Source: Candidatus Pedobacter colombiensis (GTDB lineage Bacteria > Bacteroidota > Bacteroidia > Sphingobacteriales > Sphingobacteriaceae). Taken from it: a DNA stretch of 64,000 nt. Position 1 is the first letter of the stretch. Each line of letters begins with the position of its first letter. The notes under the pieces were generated by a model that saw only the letters and a program-made list of their open reading frames with translations, was not told the origin of the DNA and did no database searches. Positions 26,837-35,827 of the stretch are shown here, in pieces. The position numbers and the translations under genes are program-made. The stretch is taken from assembly GCA_029202485.1 (NCBI GenBank), contig CP119313.1, positions 4,526,001-4,590,000 of the forward strand, written 5' to 3'.

Positions 26837-29161
26837 ATGAACCTCCCACAATCATTGCACAATCTGCATAGAATAGTTTTGCTCTTATTTTTCTTAACCT
26901 CTCTTTCACTCTTCAGCTTTGCGCAAAAAACAATTTTTAATCCTTTGGTTGGCTTTGATGGTAACAACCCGAATTTAAAAATTGTTAAAGTAATTTTGAG
27001 TGATACAGCAACCATTTTAAACTTCGTTACCACAGAATCTGCAGGAAATTGGATTCGCATTCCGAAAAATACCTATATACAGCTAAATGGTGAGCCGAAC
27101 AAACTTTTTATAAAAGCAACTAGGGGGATCCCTTTTAACGAAAATTATACCATGCCAGATAGTGGTAAAATCGCTTATCAACTAATCTTCCCAAAAATAA
27201 CCCCTGCAGCCAGCTCCATTGATTATGGCGAAGACGATAGCGACGGTTGGAAAATTTACGACATTGAACTGGCAAAAACACAAAAACCACTACCCAATTT
27301 CCTTTATACCGAGTGGTACAACAAGACAAATAGTAAACTAAGCATTGCTTTTTATAATAAAGCTGTTGTTTTAGATAAAAAAGTTTGGGAGTATAAAAAC
27401 ATCACAAAAAAGAACAATACCTATACCATATCTATTGCCTATAATAAGCAGAATAAACAGGTTTATGTAGAACGGCTAGCCAACAATGAAATAAACATTA
27501 CGGTTAACAAGCTTACCGAACGACTTAGCAGCAATAAAGCAAACTGTATGCAAACCGTTTCTAAAGAAGTGTATAGACTCCCTCTTTTAAAAAGTGACAG
27601 TACTGTTTTTAGCGGATACATTAAGAATTACTCGCCAAAACTAAATACTAAAACATTAATGCTTTACATCGATAATAATATAACGGGCAAACAAGAAAAT
27701 GCTATAATAAAAATAAATACCAATGGTTATTTCTATAAAAAAATACCCTTATACCATTTTCAAAGAGTTTTTTTAAGATCGGATATTAGCAACGAAAATG
27801 ATATTTACCTCGAACCAAGTAAAGAACTTTTTGTGATACTTGGAAGCGGACCTGTAAAATATGCAGGAGATATTGCCCAACTTAATTATGATTTAAGCGA
27901 ATTGAATAGCATTGACCAATATAATTACGAGACTACGAAAAAAAAAATGGCAAACATGCAGCCGAACGATTATAAAGCTTATTTACAGTATCTCCAACAC
28001 ATTGAAAACACCAAGTTGGATTCGGTTAATAAATTAGGCAAAATTTCAGCAAAAGCTTATCAGGTAAAAAAGCTGAATATCCTTTTTGAATATGCTACCA
28101 GAATGATGGAATATCACATGAATTACAAATATGCTTACAGAGAAGCACACAAATTGGCAGATACAGCTAAAGTTACCGTTGCAAAATATCCTGCTGGTTA
28201 TTACAATTTTATTGATAATGAAATCTACAACAACGAACTCAATGTAATTTCAGATAATTACAACACTTTTATAAACCGGATTAAATTTGCACCTGGTTTT
28301 AGAAAAACAAGCTATACCCATAATTATAAAGCCATTATAGCTAGATTAAAATCAACTGGAGCGCGGCCCAGCGAAAATGATATCGCTTTCGAAAAGCTAA
28401 TAAGTGCCGATGGAATTAGTATTCTACAAGATAGCACCAGTAAAACAGTAGAAAAAAAATGGACTGCCGATCATAATGAGTTTATAAAAAGTTTTGTGTC
28501 TAACTTTTTCCAAAACAGCTATTACACCGCGTTAGACTCTGTATTAAGCATCAATAAGGGTATCTTAATTGATTTAATGAAAGCCCAGGATATTTCAAGA
28601 CCGATTGTAGAACAATTAACTCCGCTTAGTGCAAATGAACTGGCATTGGAAACAAAAACCATTAGCAACCCTTTTATAAAGGACTATATTGCTTTGAAAA
28701 ATAACGAAACCTTAACGCAGATTGCATTGAACAAAAATAGAGGTGGTTATTTTGAGAATGAAACACCAAAAGTTGAAGCAAACAAAATATTCGACAACAT
28801 TATGAGTAAATATGCTGGAAAGGTTGTACTGGTCGATTTTTGGGCCACCTGGTGCGGTCCGTGTTTGAACGGGATTTCGGAAATAAAACCTTTAAAAGAA
28901 GAAATGAAAGATAGGAATGTTGTTTTTGTTTACATTACCGATGAGACTTCCCCCCTAGCTACTTACCAAAACATGATCCCTACCATTAAAGGCCAACATT
29001 ATAGGTTAAAAAGTGATGAGTGGAGATATTTAGCCGATAAGTTTAAAATTACAGGTATTCCACATCAGATTTTAGTGAATAAAGAAGGTAAGGTGGTAAA
29101 TCCTTATCTGGGCTTTATGGAAAACAAGGCGGTGAAGCAATTATTGGAGAAATATCTTTAA
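26837..29161 (+). CDS. Secreted TlpA-like thioredoxin-fold protein with long N-terminal region
   Basis: 774 residues from ATG 26837, which places a clean signal peptide (ends LSLFSFAQ) at the N-terminus; a 16-codon upstream extension is not needed. Residues about 30-645 are a long domain without recognised motifs, as is common in Bacteroidota TlpA-like proteins. The C-terminal thioredoxin domain begins GKVVLVDFWATWCGPC, with the redox CGPC near residue 673 and the cis-Pro in TGIPHQIL. Predicted envelope disulfide oxidoreductase or thiol-reducing protein. Monocistronic, followed by a strong terminator at 29268. Confidence 0.88.
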   Translation: MNLPQSLHNLHRIVLLLFFLTSLSLFSFAQKTIFNPLVGFDGNNPNLKIVKVILSDTATILNFVTTESAGNWIRIPKNTYIQLNGEPNKLFIKATRGIPFNENYTMPDSGKIAYQLIFPKITPAASSIDYGEDDSDGWKIYDIELAKTQKPLPNFLYTEWYNKTNSKLSIAFYNKAVVLDKKVWEYKNITKKNNTYTISIAYNKQNKQVYVERLANNEINITVNKLTERLSSNKANCMQTVSKEVYRLPLLKSDSTVFSGYIKNYSPKLNTKTLMLYIDNNITGKQENAIIKINTNGYFYKKIPLYHFQRVFLRSDISNENDIYLEPSKELFVILGSGPVKYAGDIAQLNYDLSELNSIDQYNYETTKKKMANMQPNDYKAYLQYLQHIENTKLDSVNKLGKISAKAYQVKKLNILFEYATRMMEYHMNYKYAYREAHKLADTAKVTVAKYPAGYYNFIDNEIYNNELNVISDNYNTFINRIKFAPGFRKTSYTHNYKAIIARLKSTGARPSENDIAFEKLISADGISILQDSTSKTVEKKWTADHNEFIKSFVSNFFQNSYYTALDSVLSINKGILIDLMKAQDISRPIVEQLTPLSANELALETKTISNPFIKDYIALKNNETLTQIALNKNRGGYFENETPKVEANKIFDNIMSKYAGKVVLVDFWATWCGPCLNGISEIKPLKEEMKDRNVVFVYITDETSPLATYQNMIPTIKGQHYRLKSDEWRYLADKFKITGIPHQILVNKEGKVVNPYLGFMENKAVKQLLEKYL

Positions 29162-29267
29162 TTTTTTTAATCCCTTAGAAAAAAATTAAAGACCTAAAGA
29201 AAAACAATTAATTTTATAACCATAACCCCCTCTGCAAAACTGTAAAGCATTCCCTAGCATACGACAT

Positions 29268-29302
29268 AAAAAAAGCGGATTGAGTACAATCCGCTTTTTT
29301 TT
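29268..29302. terminator. Bidirectional terminator
   Basis: A 14-bp stem (29268-29281 with 29288-29301), with A7 at one side and T7 at the other. It can serve both the TlpA-like gene and the leftward Panacea operon. Confidence 0.9.
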
Positions 29303-29468
29303 CCGTAGCGGGAAGGGGAAATTCTTTGAACACCTAATACAGTTCTTAGACTTGCTAGATGCAGCGAAAACAGTATAAATGTTACGTTTTTGACTAATTA
29401 CAGTACAGTTGATATGGTATTTCCCTTGGGATTTACACTTCTTCTGTTCAATCTTCTTAAAAATTATG

Positions 29469-29485
29469 CCAACACTTTTGGACCA
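29469..29485. repeat. 17-bp direct repeat, left copy
   Basis: CCAACACTTTTGGACCA, identical to 30856-30872, bracketing the Panacea toxin-antitoxin genes. Both are preceded by an AAATT-like stretch. Confidence 0.75.
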
Positions 29486-29523
29486 TGCCCCTTTTGCCAT
29501 GCACTATATAAATGCCTGTGGGT

Positions 29524-29979
29524 TTAAAATAATCCATAACGTTTTTTGTCAGCCACAGATATGGTAGTTGTGCCTTTTAAGGTCTCTTTAATTATAGCAA
29601 AATCAGTCGGAGCGACTTCTCCTAATACCCTGGTGGGATCTTCTGCAATTAAATTAATCAACCAATCCTTGTTTTTCTTTTTTAGTTGAGAGCAATCAAC
29701 ATGCGAATCATAGGATAAATATGGACGATTTGCGCATTCAAGGTTTAAATGGAGGGCTTGTAACTCTGGAGTAGGAAAGACGTTATGATTCACATGTGAA
29801 TTTATATAGACAGTAGCAAGCTTTATCGAATTGTCATTTGAAATGCCCACTATAATGAATCGTTTTTCCTTTGGAGGATTTGTGTCTTCAACAAAGCATT
29901 TAATGACTTTCCCCACAACAATACAGTTTTGGGCAAACTCTCTTTTGGCTTCTTCTCCAAATGCATCAGCTAGGTTCAT
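29524..29979 (-). CDS. Candidate toxin partner of a Panacea-domain antitoxin
   Basis: 151 residues, starting 26 bp after the Panacea gene on the same strand. The first half looks like a small beta-barrel (QNCIVVGKVIKCFVED, KRFIIVGISND, IKLATVYINSH); the second half contains LIAEDPTRVLGEV and KETLKGTTTISVADKKRYGL. The frame seems intact. I do not recognise a toxin family: the barrel-like half is faintly like MazF/PemK-type folds, but no signature was found. The toxin role is inferred from pairing with a Panacea protein, the antitoxin of the hyperpromiscuous PanAT systems. It ends upstream of the bidirectional terminator at 29268. Confidence 0.6.
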   Translation of the reverse strand: MNLADAFGEEAKREFAQNCIVVGKVIKCFVEDTNPPKEKRFIIVGISNDNSIKLATVYINSHVNHNVFPTPELQALHLNLECANRPYLSYDSHVDCSQLKKKNKDWLINLIAEDPTRVLGEVAPTDFAIIKETLKGTTTISVADKKRYGLF

Positions 29980-30005
29980 AGGGGAACAAATACTAGCTAA
30001 GAATG

Positions 30006-30515
30006 CTAGATTAATTTTTCATTTGAAGATTGAATATAGTTGATCATTTTCTCATCGGCGCCACCAGCTAAAGCAATATCGATGAAGTCAAGTAGTTGAG
30101 GGTGTAATTTACGACTATTCTCCCAGGCAAGATCATGTGATTTATCTACTAAAGCTTGGAAACCAAGATTCTGATTATTAACAATAGAATGTTCAATAGC
30201 ATTTATTTCTGATACAGAAAGTTCTTCGAGATCCGGATCTACTAACGCAGATACTGTTTTATTCTGAATAGATAACTTATCCGATAACTCATATTTAAAA
30301 ACATCATATGCATATGATGGCACTGGTCCATATTCCATTGCTACATATTGATCTCCGGTTATAGGTCTTCCATAGAGCTTTAAATGTTCTTGCTCAGCAA
30401 AGTAAAGAATCTTACTAAGTTTGTGATACTTAACAGGTCCAAGCCTATTAATGATGTATAGGACAGCATTAATAGCTTTATCTTTATCTAATTCGAACTG
30501 AATCATATTCTGCAT
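30006..30515 (-). CDS. Panacea domain protein (SocA-like/DUF4065), candidate antitoxin
   Basis: 169 residues (166 if the second ATG at 30506 is used). The sequence follows the DUF4065/Panacea pattern: an N-terminal AVLYIINRLGPVKYHKLSKILYFAEQEH, then the central GDQYVAMEYGPVPS, and a helical C-terminal part. This domain forms the antitoxin of PanAT systems and the SocA proteolytic adaptor. A TAAATTTG -7 box ends 1 bp before the first ATG, which makes a start at 30506 on a leaderless transcript possible. It precedes the candidate toxin by 26 bp, antitoxin first. Confidence 0.86.
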   Translation of the reverse strand: MQNMIQFELDKDKAINAVLYIINRLGPVKYHKLSKILYFAEQEHLKLYGRPITGDQYVAMEYGPVPSYAYDVFKYELSDKLSIQNKTVSALVDPDLEELSVSEINAIEHSIVNNQNLGFQALVDKSHDLAWENSRKLHPQLLDFIDIALAGGADEKMINYIQSSNEKLI

Positions 30516-30780
30516 GCAAATTTACTATAAATATTGGATAATTATACAAAGTTCTTCACAATGAACAGTTTGTGTGTAATTCCATGTACAATATTACGGT
30601 TCCAAACCGCAGCCTATCTGCGGAAAGATTCTTTTTAAACAGCATATTCATAAAAGAAATTGACCACAATAAGAAAATAACAAGAAGCACAGCAGGTGTT
30701 TTCGCGTCAGTTGTACTGCGTGTAATTTTTCCTTTGCCGCTTTCAAATGACCAATCAAAACCATTTCATATACGACAAAA

Positions 30781-30811
30781 AGAAAGAGACTTAAAAATCA
30801 AGTCTCTTTCT
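30781..30811 (-). terminator. Terminator of the RHS operon
   Basis: A 12-bp stem (30781-30792 with 30800-30811) followed on the minus strand by T-rich sequence, 69 bp after the lipoprotein stop. The rest of 30516-30855 holds no other gene I can support. Confidence 0.82.
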
Positions 30812-30855
30812 AATTAATATAATTTCAAGTGATAAGCCGCTTATTAAAAATTTCA

Positions 30856-30872
30856 CCAACACTTTTGGACCA
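30856..30872. repeat. 17-bp direct repeat, right copy
   Basis: CCAACACTTTTGGACCA, identical to 29469-29485, lying 7 bp before the end of the lipoprotein gene at 30880. Confidence 0.75.
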
Positions 30873-30879
30873 CGACTAT

Positions 30880-31395
30880 TTATTTGTTCTTCTTTGTGTT
30901 CATGTATACTCTGTATAATTTCCATCCATTTGCATTTCTTGAAAATTCCATATTCTCAATTCGTTTATTGTTATCGTAGTCAGAATATTCAGCGTAAGTT
31001 CCTATATCAGCTATTTTTTGTGTTAACTGAAAATGTGTAACAATAGAATCATGATACATGATTGATTCTTCAGAAAGGAATTTCCCAAAAACTTTATTTA
31101 TTGAATCTTTATCACTTATCACGAATTGAGGATCTCTATCCTCAAAGCCTTTAACTTCAAAAGGAATCGAAATAAATTCGGTTATATTTTTCGCATTTTT
31201 GCTGCTGATAGCTTTGCGAAATCCATTCCAAAAAAGTTGAAAATTTTGAGTATCTTCAAAATGATTTTCATTAGCCTTTTTTGCAGGGAAAATTCCTCCT
31301 TCTCTTGAAGAAACGTTATTCTCGATCCTATTTCCGCATGAATGCAACATTATTATACAAACGATCGAAATAGTTATTTTAAGATTTGTCTTCAT
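30880..31395 (-). CDS. Lipoprotein, candidate immunity protein of the RHS toxin
   Basis: 171 residues. Signal peptide with lipobox MLHSC (Cys20). The mature part (FWNGFRKAISSKNAKNITEF, then IENMEFSRNANGWKLYRVYM) looks like a small NTF2-like fold. It starts 21 bp downstream of the RHS gene and shares the low GC of the RHS tip. Position directly after a polymorphic toxin tip is where immunity genes sit, and a lipid anchor would place it in the periplasm, where a peptidoglycan hydrolase acts. Immunity is inferred; an unrelated lipoprotein cannot be excluded. Confidence 0.7.
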   Translation of the reverse strand: MKTNLKITISIVCIIMLHSCGNRIENNVSSREGGIFPAKKANENHFEDTQNFQLFWNGFRKAISSKNAKNITEFISIPFEVKGFEDRDPQFVISDKDSINKVFGKFLSEESIMYHDSIVTHFQLTQKIADIGTYAEYSDYDNNKRIENMEFSRNANGWKLYRVYMNTKKNK

Positions 31396-31416
31396 AATTA
31401 TCTGGTTTTAATGTGT

Positions 31417-34400
31417 TTATTTGTATTTAGGCAAAATGTATGATGGTTCAAAGGTAGTTGGGAATCTATATAATCTAATATCAGATCTTGATATTCCATA
31501 TGTAGAAAGTGAGACTGCATTTGACCAATTTCCATGTAAAATAACAAGACTTCCATTCGATTTTTCTCCTGCTACAAATCCCACATGTCCTGTTCGAAAG
31601 ACTGCAATAGCACCATAAGCAGGTTTATCAAGACCTCTGCCCCAAGTAGACCAATTATTACCTGTTGGACCAGCTCCTTTTATATTGGCTTTACTCATAG
31701 ACCAGTGAGCGAAGGCTGCACACCATGGTGTCTCATCGTTTTTAGATTTATTCCCTGCTGAATTCAGGTACATAATTATTCTCGGATTATTACCTGGATT
31801 TTGTTCCCTCTGTCCCTTTTCCATGAAAGCATGATCCATCCAAGGAGTACCACTTCCTTTAGCATTCATTGATGATTTAGAGTTTACTTCACTAGCATCA
31901 AAAGATTTATGGCTCTGTCCATTTGTTGGATCATTATAAGTATTCCAGTTACGCTTTTCCCAATCTGTCTGTGGTGTCGGTGCCCCTCTTTGGATTTGCC
32001 CGTTTCCACTCCATCCTGCCAGTACCTCTATATCATCTGCAAACCCCCACACACCTTTTTGAAACGCATACCGTGTTCCATCTTCACCGGTTCTTAGCTC
32101 TCCTTCTTTTGCATTTCGTCCATCCCATAATCCGGAGGGGTCTGTGAATATAGCCGGATTATTGCTCATCGCCAAATAAGGACTGGCATGCTGCATCATA
32201 GGGTCAGGCTGCATCCAGCGGCCTATCTGCGGATCATAGCTGCGGGCTGCAAAATCATACCAATCCAGCCCGTATTTATCTCCATTTGCATCCTCGTACT
32301 CGTTTTGCTCCAGGTACTGGCTGTTGTATTTGACATCATTGACTTTGTTTCCCGGTGCTTTATAGGTATCGAAAGAAAGCCCGTAAGGGTAATAATGCGT
32401 TTCTTCGATCAGGCGGCCGCTCCATGTGGTCACATACAGGTTGTCCATGTATACGTTTGCGGGCGTTTGATTGCTGGTAAAAATATAAATGAACCCGTTT
32501 TCAGGCACGGTGATCTTTGGCAGGTCGATGTTCTTCCATGTAGCGGCAAGGCTTACCTGCACCGCACCGCTGGCCTCGGGCAAAAACTGCATCTTGCTGT
32601 CAAACATCATGTAGTTCAGGTGTGCCATAGGCTTTGTGGTATCCTGCTGTCCTTCGCGGATCTGTGTTAATGCACTTCCTGCCTGGCTCAGGCTGATGGG
32701 GAGCCCCTGTTGGGTTAATGCAATTCCTTCGGGGCTGATGGCAGCACCTCCGGTAATCAGTCCAACCAATCCTGTTGCCAGGCTTTGCAATGGCAATGCA
32801 CTTCCGGGAATGATATTGTTAAAGAAATACGTTTGTACACCTATCTGGATCTGGTCATCAGCGCTCACCTTCAGGATGATGCTTGGCCCCATGCCCGGTG
32901 CATTGTCGGTTCCGATCAGCTTTGCGCAATACTTATTCTCAGGGGTGGAGCCTATCGGTCGCAGGGCGCGGGTACTTTCGATGTTCTCAAAAACGCTGGT
33001 CTCAAAATCATTGTTGACCGGCTCGCAGGTAGCAAGGTAGATAAGAGGGTCTTTGGTTGGCATCATACCACCTGCTTCCAATGGCACTCCTGAAGGATCA
33101 GGAGTGATGGTGTATCCCGGCTCAGCCGGAGGCTGCATGGTTCCGCTTGCGGCTCCTGCATCTTCGGTGATGATGCTGCGCACGTTATCCAAATGATCTT
33201 TGAGGAAATAATCATATATATAAGTATTGCCTGCCAGACCGCTTTCCACCCGTACACGCCCTTCATCGTGCATGATCATCTGGGCGGTACCGTTCTTGTA
33301 AATGATGTCCCCGATATAATCATAGGTATTCTCAACAGACGGGCCTGCACCGGACTGTAGGGTCTTTTTTTGCAGCAGGTTGCCCAGGGCATCGTAGAGG
33401 TAAGTCACCTGATCGCCTTTAAACGTTTCTATATAGGTGGGCTTGCCAATGGTAAACCAGTCGTTGGTGATGGTGCCCAGGCTACGGTTCTCATCATGGG
33501 AAATATTACCGTTGGCATCATAGGTATAGTCCTGTGAGGCTGATGAGCTGAGATTTTTGCGGAAGTCGCCATAACCATTGTGCTGCTCTGCATCTCTGGC
33601 CTCCTGGTCGTTGGTTTTATCTGCAATCTGCTTAATGGTATTGGAATTGGCATGATAGGTATAATGCAGATCGTCAAGGGCAATGATGCGCTTAACGTTG
33701 TTGATCCCCATATGCTTCATAGCAGTAATGTTCCCATTCGGGTCATAACTTACCGTGGTGGTAAAGTCCTTTACACCCTTGCTCCAGTCGGAAGGATTAA
33801 GGGTTCCCTGGTCTTTCTGCTGGTACTCGGCTTCTACCATGCGGCCCTGGTCATACATATAACCATAAGAGCGAAGCTCATCCGAGGTTCCTTTGTTGCG
33901 CCATTGTATTCCCGCTATCTTGCCGTCAAGGTAAGTGGTGTTGTAACCCTTATCGTAGTAAATCGCCATACCAAAATAAAAGCCCCTGGTCTTATCGTCA
34001 CAGTATGCCTTGTTGATCCCGGTGATCCAGCCCCGGATGTTATATTCATAGTTGATCGGATGCGACATATTACCGAGGATCTTAACAGATACCCTGCCCA
34101 GCTGGTCGTAATTATACTGCGCTATCTTGGTGAATGATGCAGCGTTGTTGATCCGGTGGTGCACATACATCAGGCGGTCAAGCACATCATACTGGTATTT
34201 TTTAATGATGGTATACGCCCCGTGCGCCATCTGGCTGCTGATCATCCTGCCTTTAAAGTCGTAGCCCATAGTGGTTACCGCAAGGCTGCCATCAGGATTG
34301 GAGCGCTGCACCTGGATCAGCTCTGAACGCGAATTGTAAAAATTGCAGGTAGTTACACTGCCGGAACTATCGGATAATAATGCTTTGGTGCCGGTAAGCA

Positions 34401-35787
34401 GTCCTTTTACCTTGTTGCTGTTGGCTACATCATAGGCTCCGTAGTTGGTGGTAGTCACAAAAGGCGGAGGCGAAAAATCGTAGCTGTCAAAATAATAGCT
34501 TACAAAGATGGCTGCATTAGAGAAAACATCCCGGTACTGGCTGTGCTTATAAATCCTGCGGTTGTACAGGTATTGCAAAAAAGGATCGGTCAGTGATGAG
34601 AATGAAACAAGATCCTGCAACATCGCCCGGGTGTAAATAACATTGGAGGGAGTAGCGGGAGGTTTTGTTGGGTCATACTCAGCAAGAAACTCCGCATTCA
34701 TCAGGCCGCTCTGGATCAGCCGGCCCGAAGGGTCATACTTGTTGAAGATCCATTTGCCCTGTACTTTTTTAAGCGGGTCTTGTGTGAGGATCACCTGGTC
34801 GTATTTGTCGTACACAAAATAGGTTTCGCCAATTCCCGGTTTTTTCAAAACGATCTGCCTGCCGTCCTCGTCATACTCATGACGTGTGCACAGGTTATCG
34901 GCAATCTGCTGGCTGATCACCTGCCCGTTAGCTGCAATAGCGGTGATGGCTTTTTGCGGGATCTCGAAACGAAGCCTGTTCAGCTCATCATATACATACA
35001 GCTGCTGGATGCCTTTATCATCTTTGAGGATCACTTTACCTTCCATATCGGTATAGGTAGATATGGTATTTCCTTCTTCATCGGTAACGGTATTGACCGT
35101 TAATGTACCTTCGGTATAATTGCCGATCAATACGGGCAGTGTTCCAGTAAAATCCATCTTCCATCTAAATACAGTGGAGGTATTGAGTTCGGATGTAATT
35201 GATCTTGATATTCCCTTTCCGACCCAGTTATTGCCTTCTGCCCGGGTTGCTTTCAGGCGGCTCAGCGGGGATGCTTCCAGGTCGTTTTCGCTGTACAAAA
35301 ACTGTTCATCGCTATAACCCAATTCGGTGTAAGTACTGCGCAGGTTGGTCCATATGAATGGATTAAACTTTCCGTTGCGGGCGGGGTCGGTTTCGGCTTT
35401 GGCAAAGGGCAGCAGGTTGCGTACTTCTCTTCCGAAAGCATCGTAGATATGGTGCTGAACAATGTCTTTTTTGTCAGCAGCATTAAAAGGTTTCCTGACA
35501 ATGGTTTGCAGGGGCCTGCCCAGGCCATCCGTACAGATGGTTTGCAGCGCGGATTTTGCACAATCCTCCTTGACCGCATTTAGCTCCAGATCTGTTTTTA
35601 CCGGAGTAACAGGGCTGGTGTTTTTGGTATAGTTCAGGATCAGACCGGGCTTCAGGTCGGCTATCGTGGCCGGTGTTCCCAGCCCTGTTGCAGGGCCGAG
35701 ATTGCTTGGGTCGGGAATATTCTGTGCCTGTGCTGCCATCCCAAAGACAAGTAGCAATATGAGTATATATAGTTTGATTGGTTTCAT
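31417..35787 (-). CDS. RHS-repeat protein with DUF6443 region and C-terminal TIGR02594-type peptidoglycan hydrolase
   Basis: 1,456 residues from ATG 35787, which begins a signal peptide (MKPIKLYILILLLVFGMAAQAQ). An upstream ATG at 35841 would overlap the previous gene by 14 bp. DUF6443-like start (CTDGLGRPLQTIVRKPF), many YD/RHS repeats, and a core-closing motif IGRWMQPDP...NNPAIFTDPSG at about 1187-1219. After a linker, residues about 1316-1443 match TIGR02594 (CHAP/NlpC-P60-like): NPRIIMYL, DETPWCAAFAHW (catalytic Cys near 1356), GHVGFVAGE (His near 1401). Predicted exported toxin cutting peptidoglycan. The usual LGGNQ motif reads LHGNW here. Tip DNA is far poorer in GC than the core. Followed by a candidate immunity lipoprotein. 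Confidence 0.9.
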   Translation of the reverse strand: MKPIKLYILILLLVFGMAAQAQNIPDPSNLGPATGLGTPATIADLKPGLILNYTKNTSPVTPVKTDLELNAVKEDCAKSALQTICTDGLGRPLQTIVRKPFNAADKKDIVQHHIYDAFGREVRNLLPFAKAETDPARNGKFNPFIWTNLRSTYTELGYSDEQFLYSENDLEASPLSRLKATRAEGNNWVGKGISRSITSELNTSTVFRWKMDFTGTLPVLIGNYTEGTLTVNTVTDEEGNTISTYTDMEGKVILKDDKGIQQLYVYDELNRLRFEIPQKAITAIAANGQVISQQIADNLCTRHEYDEDGRQIVLKKPGIGETYFVYDKYDQVILTQDPLKKVQGKWIFNKYDPSGRLIQSGLMNAEFLAEYDPTKPPATPSNVIYTRAMLQDLVSFSSLTDPFLQYLYNRRIYKHSQYRDVFSNAAIFVSYYFDSYDFSPPPFVTTTNYGAYDVANSNKVKGLLTGTKALLSDSSGSVTTCNFYNSRSELIQVQRSNPDGSLAVTTMGYDFKGRMISSQMAHGAYTIIKKYQYDVLDRLMYVHHRINNAASFTKIAQYNYDQLGRVSVKILGNMSHPINYEYNIRGWITGINKAYCDDKTRGFYFGMAIYYDKGYNTTYLDGKIAGIQWRNKGTSDELRSYGYMYDQGRMVEAEYQQKDQGTLNPSDWSKGVKDFTTTVSYDPNGNITAMKHMGINNVKRIIALDDLHYTYHANSNTIKQIADKTNDQEARDAEQHNGYGDFRKNLSSSASQDYTYDANGNISHDENRSLGTITNDWFTIGKPTYIETFKGDQVTYLYDALGNLLQKKTLQSGAGPSVENTYDYIGDIIYKNGTAQMIMHDEGRVRVESGLAGNTYIYDYFLKDHLDNVRSIITEDAGAASGTMQPPAEPGYTITPDPSGVPLEAGGMMPTKDPLIYLATCEPVNNDFETSVFENIESTRALRPIGSTPENKYCAKLIGTDNAPGMGPSIILKVSADDQIQIGVQTYFFNNIIPGSALPLQSLATGLVGLITGGAAISPEGIALTQQGLPISLSQAGSALTQIREGQQDTTKPMAHLNYMMFDSKMQFLPEASGAVQVSLAATWKNIDLPKITVPENGFIYIFTSNQTPANVYMDNLYVTTWSGRLIEETHYYPYGLSFDTYKAPGNKVNDVKYNSQYLEQNEYEDANGDKYGLDWYDFAARSYDPQIGRWMQPDPMMQHASPYLAMSNNPAIFTDPSGLWDGRNAKEGELRTGEDGTRYAFQKGVWGFADDIEVLAGWSGNGQIQRGAPTPQTDWEKRNWNTYNDPTNGQSHKSFDASEVNSKSSMNAKGSGTPWMDHAFMEKGQREQNPGNNPRIIMYLNSAGNKSKNDETPWCAAFAHWSMSKANIKGAGPTGNNWSTWGRGLDKPAYGAIAVFRTGHVGFVAGEKSNGSLVILHGNWSNAVSLSTYGISRSDIRLYRFPTTFEPSYILPKYK

Positions 35788-35827
35788 AAGATGTGTACTT
35801 AATCTGTTATTGTTATTGATCATGGGG

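Noticed and set aside
29186..29500. Minus-strand frame of 104 codons
   Set aside because: It runs through a bidirectional terminator and one of the 17-bp repeats, is Cys/Lys-rich and shows no domain.
31417..35787. RHS protein as a type VI secretion effector
   Set aside because: It has a Sec signal peptide, and no VgrG, PAAR, Hcp or Tss gene is in the window.
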